Shown piece by piece: positions 1 to 8,974 of a stretch of DNA of 64,000 bases. The DNA is taken from contig CAVVKQ010000005.1 of assembly GCA_963748985.1 (NCBI GenBank), forward strand, positions 124,001 through 188,000. Reading direction: 5' to 3'. The translations under genes were made by a program, and so were the position numbers. The notes below the pieces were generated by a model. It was not told the DNA's origin, searched no databases, and saw only the letters and a program-made list of their open reading frames with translations. The DNA is from RPQJ01 sp963748985 (GTDB taxonomy: Bacteria > Pseudomonadota > Gammaproteobacteria > Steroidobacterales > Steroidobacteraceae). Position 1 is the first letter of the stretch. Each line of letters starts with the position of its first letter.

Positions 1-1261
1 CGTAGGTGACGTCGACCAAATCGGGCGTGCCCGGCACCGGATTGGTTTCGACTTCGACCTTCTCGATGAACGGCAGGCGCTGCAGGCGGATCTTGGAACG
101 ATCGATCGCCGCGTTGGAGAGATAGCCGCCTTCCATCTGGCGGATCTCGCGCCGGAGCACGTCGTCGTTGATGCCGGTGCTGCCCGTGAAGCCGATGTTG
201 CGCACGTACGCGCGATTGCCCGGATCGACGAGGAACGTCAGTTCGATTTCCTTCGTCTCGGTGTTCTCCTTCGGCACCGGATCGATCTTCGCGAAGGCGT
301 ACCCGTCCTGGCCGAGGCGCAGCTGCATGAGCTCGGTGGTCGCGGTGACCATCTTGCGCGAGAACACGTCGCCCTTGTGCACGGCGACCAGCGACTTCAG
401 CTGCTCTTCAGGCACGACCAGGTTGCCCGCGATCTTCACGTCGGAGATGCGGTAGACCTCGCCTTCCTTGACGTTGAGCGTGATGAAGATGTCGTCCTTC
501 TCGGGCGTGATCGCGACCTGCGTCGTCTCGACGTCCATGTTCGCGTAGCCGCGATCCAGGTAGTACGAACGCAGCTTCTCGATGTCGCCCGAGAGCTCTT
601 CGCGCGAGTAACGATCGTCCTGCTTGTACCAGGACAGCCAGTTCGGCGTCTGCAGCTTGAAGTCTTCGAGCAGGTCGTCGTCGCTGAACGCTTCGTTGCC
701 GACGACGTTGATCTGCCGGATCTTCGAGCGCTTGCCTTCGACGATGTCGACCGCGATCTTGACGCGGTTGCCGGCGACTTCCTCGACCTTGGTGTCGACC
801 TGCACCGCGTACTTGCCCCGCGAGAAGTACTGGTCGGTGAGGAACCGCTCCACTTCGTCGAGCGTCGACTGGTTGAACGTCTTGCCACGCGAGAGGCCCA
901 CGTTGCGCAGCGACTTCTCGAGGTCTTCGGTCTTGATGTCCTTGTTGCCGGTGATCGTGAAGCTCTCGATCGAGGGGCGTTCGAGCACGGCCACCACGAG
1001 CGTGCCGCCGTCGCGGCGGATCTCGACGTCACGGAAAAAGCCGGTTGCATACAACGCGCGCAGCGCTTCGTCGACGCGGCGATTGTCGAGCCGGTCGCCG
1101 ATGTTCACGGGCAGGTAGTTGTAGACGGTGCCTTCCGTGATGCGCTGCAGGCCTTCGATCCGGATGTCGCCGACGGTGAACTCCGCGCTCTCGGTCTGGG
1201 CGAGAACGGCAGGTACGGCAAGCAGGAAGGCCGGCAGGACGGCCGCAAACTTCAGTCGCAT
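1..1261 (-). CDS. bamA: Outer membrane protein assembly factor BamA (3' end cut by the window)
   Basis: Core subunit of the BAM complex that folds beta-barrel proteins into the outer membrane. The first 420 residues are visible. They begin with a Sec signal peptide (MRLKFAAVLPAFLLAVPAVLAQ) rich in Ala and Leu, followed by successive POTRA-type repeats with recurrent G-N and E-G turns; the C-terminal barrel lies outside the window. The ATG at 1261 directly precedes the signal peptide. It is the last gene seen of the rpsB-to-bamA cluster and follows rseP by 15 bases, the usual gammaproteobacterial order. Identification is from the repeat pattern plus synteny and is firm; the gene is partial only because the window ends. 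Confidence 0.96.
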   Translation of the reverse strand, partial: MRLKFAAVLPAFLLAVPAVLAQTESAEFTVGDIRIEGLQRITEGTVYNYLPVNIGDRLDNRRVDEALRALYATGFFRDVEIRRDGGTLVVAVLERPSIESFTITGNKDIKTEDLEKSLRNVGLSRGKTFNQSTLDEVERFLTDQYFSRGKYAVQVDTKVEEVAGNRVKIAVDIVEGKRSKIRQINVVGNEAFSDDDLLEDFKLQTPNWLSWYKQDDRYSREELSGDIEKLRSYYLDRGYANMDVETTQVAITPEKDDIFITLNVKEGEVYRISDVKIAGNLVVPEEQLKSLVAVHKGDVFSRKMVTATTELMQLRLGQDGYAFAKIDPVPKENTETKEIELTFLVDPGNRAYVRNIGFTGSTGINDDVLRREIRQMEGGYLSNAAIDRSKIRLQRLPFIEKVEVETNPVPGTPDLVDVTY

Positions 1262-1276
1262 TGTTTTAGGGGAAAC

Positions 1277-2644
1277 TCAGCTGAACAACCGCGAGAGGTC
1301 GTTGTAGAACGCGAAACTCATGAGCACCAGCAGCAGCAGGATGCCGATCTGCTGGCCCACCGCCTGCGCGCGCTCCGAGAGCGGGCTGCCCTTCACGACT
1401 TCCGCCAGCTGGTAAACCACCTGGCCGCCATCGAGGATCGGGATGGGCAGCAGATTCAGCACGAACAGGCTCACACTCACGACCGCGAGGAAGGAAAGGA
1501 ACGACAGTATGCCCTGTCGCGCGGAAAAACCGGCGTACTCCGCGATGTTGATCGGCCCGCTCAGGTTCTTGACCGAGACATCGCCGGTAGCCACATTCCA
1601 GATCATGCGGACTGTCAGCAACGACATGTCCCAGGTCTTTTCGATCGCGCGGCCGACGGCATCGACCGGCCCGAACCTTTCGATGGTCCTCATGGTCGCC
1701 GGCACGGCCAGGCCCGCGGCCGGCTGAATGCCGATGCGGCCAATCATGCGGTCACCTTCGCGCTGCGCCTCGACTTCGATCGGGACGTCGAATCGCTCGC
1801 CCTTGCGGTCGACCGCGAACGTGAGCGTCTTGCCGGGGTTCGGCTGGACGATCTTCACCATCGCCTGAAAATCGGCCACCGGCTGACCCGCCACGGCCAC
1901 GACGCGATCGCCGATCTGCAGGCCGACCTTCTCCGCCGGGCTCCCCGGCACGATCTTGCCGATCTCGGTCGGGATGGTCGGATACCAGAAATCGAAGCCG
2001 AGTCCCGACATCAGCGCGCCGGGCTCGGTGAGTGCCCGACGGTCGCCTGCGATCACGAGCTGCAGCTCACGCGGGCTTGCGGTGCCCCCGGTTCCCTGCA
2101 CTTCGAGCTCGATCGGGGTTCCGTCCATCAGGCGATCGAGAATCGCGAGCACCGCGCCTTCGCGCGTCGTGACCGGCTTGCCAGCCACGCCGACGATGGC
2201 GTCGCCCTGCTGGAGCCCGGCGCGGGACGCGATCGAATCGGCGGTCACGTCCCCGATGATTGGCTTGAGCGCCGAGGTGCCGACGACGAGCAGGATCCAG
2301 TAGGCGACCGCGGCAAACAGGAAATTGGCGAACGGACCCGCCAGCAGCACCAGGATGCGCCGCCAGACCGGCTTGCGGTTATAAGCCTGGCTCGTCAGTG
2401 CCGGATCGACCGGACCTTCTCGCTCGTCGAGAAGTTTTACGTAACCCCCTAATGGGATTGCAGAAAATGCATATTCGGTGTCATCCGGACCGCGCCGCGA
2501 CCACAGCACGCGGCCGAAGCCGATCGAAAAGCGGAGGACCTTGATCCCCATGCGCCGGGCCATCCAGAAATGGCCGTATTCATGCACCGCGACCAGGATG
2601 CCGATGGCCACGAGGAATGCCAGGATGTAAATCAATATCGTCAT
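1277..2644 (-). CDS. rseP: Site-2 intramembrane zinc metalloprotease RseP
   Basis: Inner-membrane protease that cleaves anti-sigma factor RseA in the sigma-E envelope stress cascade and clears signal-peptide remnants. The 455-residue protein has the zinc site HEYGH at residues 21-25 in the first membrane helix, two central PDZ domains, and the second catalytic motif (N-L-L-P-I-P-I-L-D-G-G) near residue 400 before the last helix. Length matches the family (about 450). Its ATG overlaps the dxr stop codon (ATGA), so the two are translationally coupled. bamA follows directly, as expected. Confidence 0.97.
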   Translation of the reverse strand: MTILIYILAFLVAIGILVAVHEYGHFWMARRMGIKVLRFSIGFGRVLWSRRGPDDTEYAFSAIPLGGYVKLLDEREGPVDPALTSQAYNRKPVWRRILVLLAGPFANFLFAAVAYWILLVVGTSALKPIIGDVTADSIASRAGLQQGDAIVGVAGKPVTTREGAVLAILDRLMDGTPIELEVQGTGGTASPRELQLVIAGDRRALTEPGALMSGLGFDFWYPTIPTEIGKIVPGSPAEKVGLQIGDRVVAVAGQPVADFQAMVKIVQPNPGKTLTFAVDRKGERFDVPIEVEAQREGDRMIGRIGIQPAAGLAVPATMRTIERFGPVDAVGRAIEKTWDMSLLTVRMIWNVATGDVSVKNLSGPINIAEYAGFSARQGILSFLSFLAVVSVSLFVLNLLPIPILDGGQVVYQLAEVVKGSPLSERAQAVGQQIGILLLLVLMSFAFYNDLSRLFS

Positions 2645-3831
2645 GCTCCTGCGCGGGCAGCCTGTTCCAGCCTCGCCAGGGCGAGGTCACGGGCCCACCG
2701 ATCTGCCTCCAGAATGTCCCCAATGTCGTTCGCAGGCGCGTTGCGATGCGCGCACATCACGCTATCGATCAGCGCTGGAATGCCGAGGAAGTCGAGACGG
2801 CCCTCCAGGAACGCCGACACTGCCACCTCGTTGGCCGCATTGAGCGCCGCTGGCGCCGTCCCGCCCGCCTCAGCAGCGGCCCGCGCCAGCGCCAACGCGG
2901 GAAACCGCGCCAGGTCCGGTGCCTCGAAATCGAGCCGCGCGGCGGCCACGAGATCCAGCGATTCTACACCGGAGCCGATCCGCTCCGGCCAACCGAGGGC
3001 ATGGGCGATGGGGGTACGCATGTCCGGGTTGCCGAGTTGCGCCAGGATCGATCCATCCACGTATTCCACCATCGAATGCACGATGCTCTGCGGATGTACG
3101 ACCACGCTGACGTGGGACGGTTCCATCCCGAAGAGAACGCAGGCCTCGATCAGTTCAAGCCCCTTGTTCATCAGGGTGGCTGAATCAACCGAAATCTTGC
3201 GACCCATGCGCCAGCGCGGATGGGCGCAGGCCTGGTCCGGGGTGACGCCCGCCATCTGCTCGCGTGTGGCACGCAGGAACGGCCCACCCGACGCAGTGAG
3301 CAGGATGCGGCGCACCCCTTGCGGCGCCTGGCCCGTCAGCAGCGAAGGCGGCATGCACTGGAAGATCGCATTGTGCTCGCTGTCGATCGGGACCAGCACC
3401 GCACCACCCCGGCGTGCAGCGTCGACGAGCAACGCGCCCGCCATGACCAGCGATTCCTTGTTTGCGACCAGCACGTGCTTGCCTGCGCGCGCCGCCGCGA
3501 GCGTGGATGGCAACCCGGCAGCACCGACGATCGCCGCCATCACCACGTCCACCTCGGGACTGGCCACGACCGCGCTCAGCGCATCGACACCGCAGGCCAC
3601 CGCCGTGGGGCACCCGGCCGCACGCAGGTCGAGCGCAAGCAATCGTGCGGCCTCTGGCTCCTGCAAGACCGCGACTGCGGGCCGAAATCGCACACACTGG
3701 TCGAGCAGCGCCAACCGGTTCGAGCAGGCGGCCAGCGCGGAGACCGTGTAGCGATCGGGGTGACGCGCGAGCACGTCGAGCGTGCTGACACCGATGCTGC
3801 CGGTACTGCCGAGGACCGCGACCCGCTTCAC
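2641..3831 (-). CDS. dxr: 1-deoxy-D-xylulose 5-phosphate reductoisomerase
   Basis: Second enzyme of the MEP isoprenoid pathway, converting DXP to 2-C-methylerythritol 4-phosphate with NADPH and a divalent metal. The 396-residue protein starts with the nucleotide-binding motif GSTGSIG (residues 8-14), has the ANKES segment around 123-127 and the metal-binding D150/E152 in IDSEHN. I chose the GTG at 3831: it gives the canonical N-terminus and overlaps the cdsA stop (GTGA). Longer in-frame starts would run through cdsA and are rejected. It sits between cdsA and rseP, the normal order. Confidence 0.96.
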   Translation of the reverse strand: MKRVAVLGSTGSIGVSTLDVLARHPDRYTVSALAACSNRLALLDQCVRFRPAVAVLQEPEAARLLALDLRAAGCPTAVACGVDALSAVVASPEVDVVMAAIVGAAGLPSTLAAARAGKHVLVANKESLVMAGALLVDAARRGGAVLVPIDSEHNAIFQCMPPSLLTGQAPQGVRRILLTASGGPFLRATREQMAGVTPDQACAHPRWRMGRKISVDSATLMNKGLELIEACVLFGMEPSHVSVVVHPQSIVHSMVEYVDGSILAQLGNPDMRTPIAHALGWPERIGSGVESLDLVAAARLDFEAPDLARFPALALARAAAEAGGTAPAALNAANEVAVSAFLEGRLDFLGIPALIDSVMCAHRNAPANDIGDILEADRWARDLALARLEQAARAGA

Positions 3832-4640
3832 TGGACCAGGCCCAGCGCCAGCAGGCCGAGCAGGAACGTCGGCGCCGCCGCGGTGAGGCTGTCGATGCGG
3901 TCGAGGATGCCGCCGTGACCGGGCAGCATTTTGCCGCTGTCTTTCAGGCCGACGTGGCGCTTGAACATGCTTTCGGTCAGGTCGCCGACGACCGACACCA
4001 ACGCGACGAGCTCGCAGAGGAACAGCCATGGCCAGAACGGCATGTCGAACATCAGGGCTCCGGCAACGGCGACCGTTGCCGCGGCCAGCATGCCGGCCGC
4101 GAAGCCTTCCCAGGTCTTGCCCGGGCTCACGTGCGGCGCGAGCTTGCGGCGCCCGAATTTGCGGCCGCCGAAGTACGCGCCGACATCGGCCGCGGCAATC
4201 AGCACGAGCAGGTAAAGCAGCAGCAAGTGCCCGTGCGGACGCAGCGTGACGAGGTGTGACAGGCCGACTCCGGCAGGCACGAGCACCAGGAAGCCGACCA
4301 CTGTGGCGGCGAGCCGACCTCCCGACTGTGCCCGCAGTGCCAGCCACACGAAAGCGATCAGCCACCAGAGCGCGGCGATGCGCAGGATGTTCGTGAGCCA
4401 GCGCGGATCGGCTGCCAGCATTTCAGCGCCCGCGAGCACGAGCAGGATCGCGGCCGCGTACGCGAGGCGGGACGGCACGGCCTGCAGCCGCGCGAACCCG
4501 GCCCACTCGTAACCGGCAGCGAAGATCGCGACCGCAATCATCGCGACTGCCACCTCGGGCGGCAACCAGACCAGCACGACGACGACCAGGGCTGCGAGCA
4601 GCAGCGCGGTCACGATGCGCGCGCGCAGGGCGGCGTTCAT
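3828..4640 (-). CDS. cdsA: Phosphatidate cytidylyltransferase (CDP-diglyceride synthase)
   Basis: Integral membrane enzyme making CDP-diacylglycerol from phosphatidic acid and CTP, the branch point of phospholipid synthesis. The 270-residue protein is almost entirely hydrophobic helices and ends with the CDS signature (S-M-F-K-R, K-D-S-G-K, then PGHGGILDRID). The ATG at 4640 gives the standard length and overlaps the uppS stop codon (ATGA); longer in-frame starts lie inside uppS and are rejected. Fully embedded in the uppS-cdsA-dxr operon. Confidence 0.96.
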   Translation of the reverse strand: MNAALRARIVTALLLAALVVVVLVWLPPEVAVAMIAVAIFAAGYEWAGFARLQAVPSRLAYAAAILLVLAGAEMLAADPRWLTNILRIAALWWLIAFVWLALRAQSGGRLAATVVGFLVLVPAGVGLSHLVTLRPHGHLLLLYLLVLIAAADVGAYFGGRKFGRRKLAPHVSPGKTWEGFAAGMLAAATVAVAGALMFDMPFWPWLFLCELVALVSVVGDLTESMFKRHVGLKDSGKMLPGHGGILDRIDSLTAAAPTFLLGLLALGLVQ

Positions 4641-5377
4641 TGCGCGGCCTGCGCGTCGGTCAGCCCGAAGCGTCGCTGCCGGCTGGCGTAGAAACGCAAA
4701 GCGGCGTCGAGCGCTGCATCGTCGAAGTCGGGCCAGAGCGTGTCGCAGAAATAGAGTTCGGAGTAAGCCAGGTTCCAGAGCAGGAAATTGCTGATGCGCT
4801 GCTCGCCGCCGGTACGGATGAACAGGTCCGGTTCCGGGGCGCCCGCCAGCTGCAGCTGATCCGCGAGCAGGTTTTCGTCGATCGCTTCGGGCTTGATCTC
4901 GCCGGCAACGGCGCGTGCCGCGAGCCTGCGCGCGGCTTCTACGATGTCCCAACGTCCACCGTACGAAACTGCGATGAACAGCGTCATGCGCTGGTTGGCC
5001 GCGGTGCGCGCCTCAGCGGCCGCAATCTTCGCACCGAGCTCTGCGCGCAACCGCGACAGATCGCCGATGAAGCGAACACGGATGCCATTGCGGTGCAGTT
5101 CGTCGACTTCCTTGTCGATCGATTCGACGAACAGCTCCATGAGCCGCGTGACTTCCTCCTGCGGCCGCTGCCAGTTCTCACTGGAAAACGCGAAGATGGT
5201 GAGCGCCTCGACGCCGCGACGCGCGCAACCCTCGACGGTCGCTCGCACGGCCTTCGCGCCCGCCCGGTGACCGAGGTGGCGCGGCAATGCACGACGCTGG
5301 GCCCAACGCCCGTTGCCATCCATGATGACGGCGACGTGGCGTGGGAGGCCGGACGTGCCCGCTGCAGCTTGCGACAC
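4637..5377 (-). CDS. uppS: Undecaprenyl diphosphate synthase (cis-prenyltransferase)
   Basis: Makes undecaprenyl diphosphate, the lipid carrier of peptidoglycan and O-antigen units, from farnesyl diphosphate and IPP. The 246-residue protein has the catalytic N-terminal motif VAVIMDGNGRWA (Asp20) and the C-terminal motif with R-T-G-G-E followed by N-F-L-L-W. Length is typical. It lies 4 bases downstream of the frr stop and overlaps cdsA by 4 bases, so it is probably cotranscribed with both. Confidence 0.97.
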   Translation of the reverse strand: MSQAAAGTSGLPRHVAVIMDGNGRWAQRRALPRHLGHRAGAKAVRATVEGCARRGVEALTIFAFSSENWQRPQEEVTRLMELFVESIDKEVDELHRNGIRVRFIGDLSRLRAELGAKIAAAEARTAANQRMTLFIAVSYGGRWDIVEAARRLAARAVAGEIKPEAIDENLLADQLQLAGAPEPDLFIRTGGEQRISNFLLWNLAYSELYFCDTLWPDFDDAALDAALRFYASRQRRFGLTDAQAAQ

Positions 5378-5381
5378 GGCG

Positions 5382-5939
5382 TCAGACCTGCATCAGTTCC
5401 TTTTCTTTCTCGTGCAGGACCACGTCGACCTCGGCGACGTACTTGTCGGTGAGCTTCTGCACGTCCTCCTGGGCGCGATGGTCGTCGTCCTCGGCGACGA
5501 GCTTTTCCTTCAGCATTTCCTTGAGGTCCTGCATGACGTCGCGGCGCACGTTACGGATGGCGACGCGCGCGTTCTCCGCTTCGTGCTTGACGACCTTGGT
5601 CAGGTCGCGACGGCGTTCTTCTGTAAGCGCGGGCATCGGCACGCGGATCACGCTGCCGGCCGTGTTCGGGGTGATGCCGAGGTCGGACTTCATGATGGCC
5701 TTCTCGATCACCGCGACCATCTGCTTGTCGTACGGCACGATCGTGAGCGTGCGCGCATCCTCGACCGCGACGTTCGCGACCTGGTTCAGCGGCGATTCGG
5801 CGCCGTAGTAGTCGACCCGGATGTGGTCGACCAGGCTTGCGCTGGCGCGCCCCGTGCGCAGGCGCTTCAGTTCGTGCCTGTAGGCTGCAACGCACTTGGC
5901 CATGCGGTCGGCTGCATCTTTTTTCAGTTCTTCGAGCAT
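5382..5939 (-). CDS. frr: Ribosome recycling factor
   Basis: Splits post-termination ribosomes together with EF-G. The ATG at 5939 gives exactly 185 residues, the canonical length, starting MLEELKKDA. The family core (G-R-A-S-A-S-L, then the P-L-N-Q-V-A-N-V segment) and the long C-terminal helix rich in Lys and Glu are visible. An in-frame start further upstream would overlap the pyrH 3' end and add non-family sequence, so it is rejected. Located between pyrH and uppS as in most gammaproteobacteria. Confidence 0.97.
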   Translation of the reverse strand: MLEELKKDAADRMAKCVAAYRHELKRLRTGRASASLVDHIRVDYYGAESPLNQVANVAVEDARTLTIVPYDKQMVAVIEKAIMKSDLGITPNTAGSVIRVPMPALTEERRRDLTKVVKHEAENARVAIRNVRRDVMQDLKEMLKEKLVAEDDDHRAQEDVQKLTDKYVAEVDVVLHEKEKELMQV

Positions 5940-5970
5940 GGAATCTCCCGGTCGAACGGCTCGAGCCGTC

Positions 5971-6702
5971 TCAGTTCGTGACCAGCGTGCCCACGTCGCC
6001 GCCGGTAGCGGCACGCACGAGGGCACCCGGATCGTTCAGGTTGAAAACACGCAGCGGCAGGTGGTGGTCGCGGCACAGGACGATTGACGTCTGGTCCATC
6101 ACGTTGAGCCGCTGGTCGAGCACCTGATCGTACGTCAGGCGATCGTACCGCTTTGCCGACGGATTGAGCATCGGGTCGGCGTCGTAGATCCCATCCACCT
6201 TGGTGGCCTTCAACAGCAGGTCGGCCTCGATCTCGATGGCGCGCAGGCTCGCCGCCGTGTCGGTCGTGAAGAACGGGTTGCCTGTGCCGGCGGCGAAAAT
6301 GATCACGCGCCCCTTCTCCAGATGGCGGACGGCGCGGCGGCGGATGTAGTCCTCGCACACCTGGTTGATGCGCACGGCGGACATGACGCGGGTGGCCACG
6401 CTCATGGATTCGAGCGCGTCCTGCAAGGCCAGCGAGTTCATGACCGTGGCGAGCATCCCCATGTGATCGCCGGTGACGCGATCCATGCCCGCGCGCGCGA
6501 GACCCGCGCCGCGGAACAGGTTGCCGCCGCCCACGACCACGCCGATTTCGGTACCCGTTTCCTGGACGCTGCGGATCTCAGTGGCGAGACGACGAAGGAA
6601 GGCCGGGTCGATGCCGTAGTCGGAATCCCCCATGAGGGCCTCACCCGACAGCTTGACGAGGATGCGGCGGTTGCGCCGTTGCGGATCTGCTTTCGGTTCC
6701 AT
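5971..6702 (-). CDS. pyrH: Uridylate kinase
   Basis: UMP kinase of pyrimidine biosynthesis, an amino acid kinase-fold enzyme usually feedback-inhibited by UTP. The 243-residue product has the N-terminal ILVKLSGEAL motif, the G-G-G-N-L-F-R-G loop and the later D-A-D-P segment. I chose ATG 6702 because GAGGG lies 5 bases upstream and because the longer in-frame starts (6726, 6738) fall next to or inside a TATAAT at 6737-6742 that looks like the -10 of this gene. frr follows 31 bases downstream. Confidence 0.95.
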   Translation of the reverse strand: MEPKADPQRRNRRILVKLSGEALMGDSDYGIDPAFLRRLATEIRSVQETGTEIGVVVGGGNLFRGAGLARAGMDRVTGDHMGMLATVMNSLALQDALESMSVATRVMSAVRINQVCEDYIRRRAVRHLEKGRVIIFAAGTGNPFFTTDTAASLRAIEIEADLLLKATKVDGIYDADPMLNPSAKRYDRLTYDQVLDQRLNVMDQTSIVLCRDHHLPLRVFNLNDPGALVRAATGGDVGTLVTN

Positions 6703-6736
6703 CGTCCCTCGCCAGCGGCTCACCATGCAGGCCGCC

Positions 6737-6742
6737 ATTATA
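6737..6742 (-). promoter_or_regulatory. Candidate -10 element before pyrH
   Basis: On the minus strand the hexamer reads TATAAT, 34 bases upstream of the preferred pyrH start. No good TTGACA-like -35 is seen at 16-18 bases, because that position is occupied by the GC-rich hairpin after tsf. It could start a pyrH-frr transcript independent of rpsB-tsf. The evidence is a single hexamer. Confidence 0.4.
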
Positions 6743-6743
6743 A

Positions 6744-6767
6744 GGAACCCCGCTTGCGCGGGGTTCC
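6744..6767 (-). terminator. Stem-loop after tsf
   Basis: A perfect 10-bp stem (6744-6753 with 6758-6767) closed by a 4-base loop lies between the tsf stop and pyrH. On the minus strand it is followed by CTTATAATGG rather than a U tract, so it may terminate partially or act as a processing/stability element between rpsB-tsf and pyrH-frr. Confidence 0.55.
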
Positions 6768-6800
6768 GGGTAGGTCGAAATCGCCGGGCGGACCCGGGAC

Positions 6801-7691
6801 TCAGGAGCCCCGAACCGCGGCAGCCACTTCCTCGGCAAAGTTTTCCTGCTTCTTCTCGATGCCTGCGCCGACCTCGAAGCGCACGAAGCGCACGACCCTG
6901 GCGTTGGCTTTCTTCAGGACATCGCCGACCGCCTGCTTGTCGTCCTTCACGAACGGCTGGCCGAGCAGCGTGATTTCACCGAGGAACTTGCGGATCTTGC
7001 CTTCGACCATCTTGACCACGATTTCTGCCGGCTTGCCGGCGGCCTTCGGGTCCTGCGCAACCTGGGCGACGAAGATCTCCTTTTCCTTGGCGACCTGGTC
7101 GGCCGGCACGTCGTCGGCCGACAGGTACATCGGGTTGATCGCGGCGACGTGCATCGCCAGATCACGGCCGAGCGCCTCGTCGCCGCCCTGCAGAGCCACG
7201 ACCACGCCGATACGGGTGCCGTGGCTGTAGGTGGCAAGCGGAGCATCAGACTGGATGATCTCGAAGCGGCGTACGCCGATGTTCTCGCCGATGCGGGCGA
7301 TCAGTTCACGGCGGGTCTCTTCGACGGTCTTGCCCGAGGCGAGCCTGGTGGCGAGCAGCGCGTCCAGGTCGGCCGGCTGCACGGCTAGCGCAGCCTTGGC
7401 GACGTCGGCGGCGAACCCCTGGAAGTCCTTCTCGCGCGCGACGAAGTCCGTCTCCGAGTTGACCTCGACGACCGCGGCCCGCTTGCCGTCGGCCGAACGC
7501 TCGACGACGACCACCCCTTCGGCGGCCACGCGGCCGGCCTTCTTGTCGGCCTTCGCGAGACCCGATTTGCGCATGATCTCGGCGGCGGCTTCGAGGTCGC
7601 CGTTCGTCTCGACCAGCGCCTTCTTGCACTCCATCATGCCGGCGCCGGTGCGCTCACGCAGCGCCTTCACTGCTTCTGCGGTAACGGCCAT
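6801..7691 (-). CDS. tsf: Elongation factor Ts
   Basis: Guanine nucleotide exchange factor for EF-Tu. The 296-residue protein opens with the UBA-like domain (MAVTAEAVKALRERTGAGMM) followed by C-K-K-A-L, and the core contains S-E-T-D-F-V-A-R, both hallmarks of the family. Length matches E. coli EF-Ts (about 283) with a slightly longer C-terminus. The start lies 3 bases after the rpsB stop, so it is cotranscribed with rpsB; a stem-loop follows. Confidence 0.97.
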   Translation of the reverse strand: MAVTAEAVKALRERTGAGMMECKKALVETNGDLEAAAEIMRKSGLAKADKKAGRVAAEGVVVVERSADGKRAAVVEVNSETDFVAREKDFQGFAADVAKAALAVQPADLDALLATRLASGKTVEETRRELIARIGENIGVRRFEIIQSDAPLATYSHGTRIGVVVALQGGDEALGRDLAMHVAAINPMYLSADDVPADQVAKEKEIFVAQVAQDPKAAGKPAEIVVKMVEGKIRKFLGEITLLGQPFVKDDKQAVGDVLKKANARVVRFVRFEVGAGIEKKQENFAEEVAAAVRGS

Positions 7692-7693
7692 GA

Positions 7694-8725
7694 TCAGGCC
7701 CCTTCGGTCGGAGTCGGGGCAAGTTCGGCGGCGACAGCGACTTCGGCAGCGGCAACAACAGCAGGCGCAGCCACCGCCGCAGCCGTAGCGGCCGGCTTCT
7801 TGCGGGCAGCCTCGCGACGGGCCATGAATGCCTCGGCGCTCTCTTCCGGATCGGCCTCGACGAGTTCTTCGGCGCGCTGCTCGGCGGCCGCGGTGTCGTC
7901 GGTCGGCTTGCGCTTGGGACTGGCGGCGGTCTTCTTGCGGGCCGGAGCCTTGCGGGACGGCTTCGGCGCGCCCGTGCGGGCCCGCGGCTTGCCTTCGTCG
8001 TCGAGTTCGACGAACTCGTCTTCACCCACCGGCATTTCGAGGACCGTCGAACGGCCTTCGATGACGGCATCGGCGATGCCCGAGGTGTAGAGCTGGATTG
8101 CGCGCATCGCGTCGTCGTTGCCGGGGATCACGTAGCTGATGCCTTCCGGCGAGCAGTTCGTATCGACCACTGCGACCACCGGGATGCCGAGCTTCTGCGC
8201 TTCGTGGATCGCGATTTTCTCATGCCCGACGTCGATGACGAACATGACGTCCGGCAGGCCGTCCATGTCCTTGATGCCGCCCAGGCTGCGGTGGAGCTTC
8301 TCGCGCTCGCGGCGCACCATCTGCGCTTCGCGCTTGCTGCGCTGGTCGAGCGTGCCGTTTGCCTGCATCTCGTCGATTTCGGCGAGGCGCCGGATCGACT
8401 GCTTGATCGTCTTGAAGTTGGTGAGCATGCCGCCGAGCCAGCGATGGCTGACCCAGGGCATGCCGCAGCGGGCTGCTTCCTGGGCAATCGACTCGCGCGC
8501 GGAGCGCTTGGTACCGACGAAGAGAACCTTGCCGCCGTCAGCGATGACGTTGCGGATGAAACCCGCCGCCTCGTTGTAGAGGGGCAGCGAGTGCTCGAGG
8601 TTGATGATGTGGATTCGGTTACGTTCGCCGAAGATGAATTGGGACATCTTCGGGTTCCAGAAGCGGGTCTGGTGTCCAAAATGAACACCCGCTTCCAGCA
8701 TCTGTCGCATGGACATGCCGGTCAT
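7694..8725 (-). CDS. rpsB: 30S ribosomal protein S2 with long Ala/Lys/Pro-rich tail
   Basis: Small-subunit ribosomal protein S2, needed for S1 binding. The start ATG 8725 has AGGAG 6 bases upstream. The first 230 or so residues are canonical (M-R-Q-M-L-E-A-G-V-H-F-G-H near the N-terminus; S-H-R-W-L-G-G-M-L-T in the middle). The protein totals 343 residues against about 240 in E. coli: roughly 100 extra residues at the C-terminus form a charged Lys/Arg/Pro part, then an acidic part, then an Ala/Val-rich end. The tail keeps the reading frame and codon style, so it is not a frameshift artefact. First gene of the cluster, behind a clear promoter. Confidence 0.97.
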   Translation of the reverse strand: MTGMSMRQMLEAGVHFGHQTRFWNPKMSQFIFGERNRIHIINLEHSLPLYNEAAGFIRNVIADGGKVLFVGTKRSARESIAQEAARCGMPWVSHRWLGGMLTNFKTIKQSIRRLAEIDEMQANGTLDQRSKREAQMVRREREKLHRSLGGIKDMDGLPDVMFVIDVGHEKIAIHEAQKLGIPVVAVVDTNCSPEGISYVIPGNDDAMRAIQLYTSGIADAVIEGRSTVLEMPVGEDEFVELDDEGKPRARTGAPKPSRKAPARKKTAASPKRKPTDDTAAAEQRAEELVEADPEESAEAFMARREAARKKPAATAAAVAAPAVVAAAEVAVAAELAPTPTEGA

Positions 8726-8854
8726 AGCAAACTCCTTGAAGGGTTGAACCTCCACACACCCCATGCGGCAACCCAGGAAAGTCTCACGACCTGCCGGGCA
8801 CCCAGCCACACGTGACGGTGTGTGTGCGGATTTCGTTGTCAAAAAAGGCCGCGC

Positions 8855-8883
8855 TTTATACCATCGCGGCCTCGGATTATCAA
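8855..8883 (-). promoter_or_regulatory. Sigma-70-type promoter of rpsB-tsf
   Basis: On the minus strand TTGATA (8878-8883) and TATAAA (8855-8860) are separated by exactly 17 bases. Transcription would begin near 8848 and give a leader of about 120 nt before the rpsB ATG, a length compatible with the S2 autoregulatory leader known from E. coli; no such structure was resolved here. The site lies in the intergenic gap between divergent rpsB and map. Confidence 0.72.
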
Positions 8884-8974
8884 TTACTTACGCGCTCCGA
8901 CCCTGTCCACCCCCTCCCGCCTCGGCGGGCGGGTGCCAAGGTGAGGGATCCGGGGCGTGAGGACCCGCCCCAAA

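Noticed and set aside
377..2452. Very long open frame on the plus strand opposite bamA and rseP
   Set aside because: It is the antisense shadow of two conserved genes in GC-rich DNA; composition is dominated by Arg, Asp and His and shows no family motif.
8847..8871. Hairpin GGCCGCG/CGCGGCC followed by T6 on the minus strand, resembling a terminator
   Set aside because: It overlaps the TATAAA of the rpsB promoter and no gene on that strand lies upstream to be terminated; the promoter reading is better supported.
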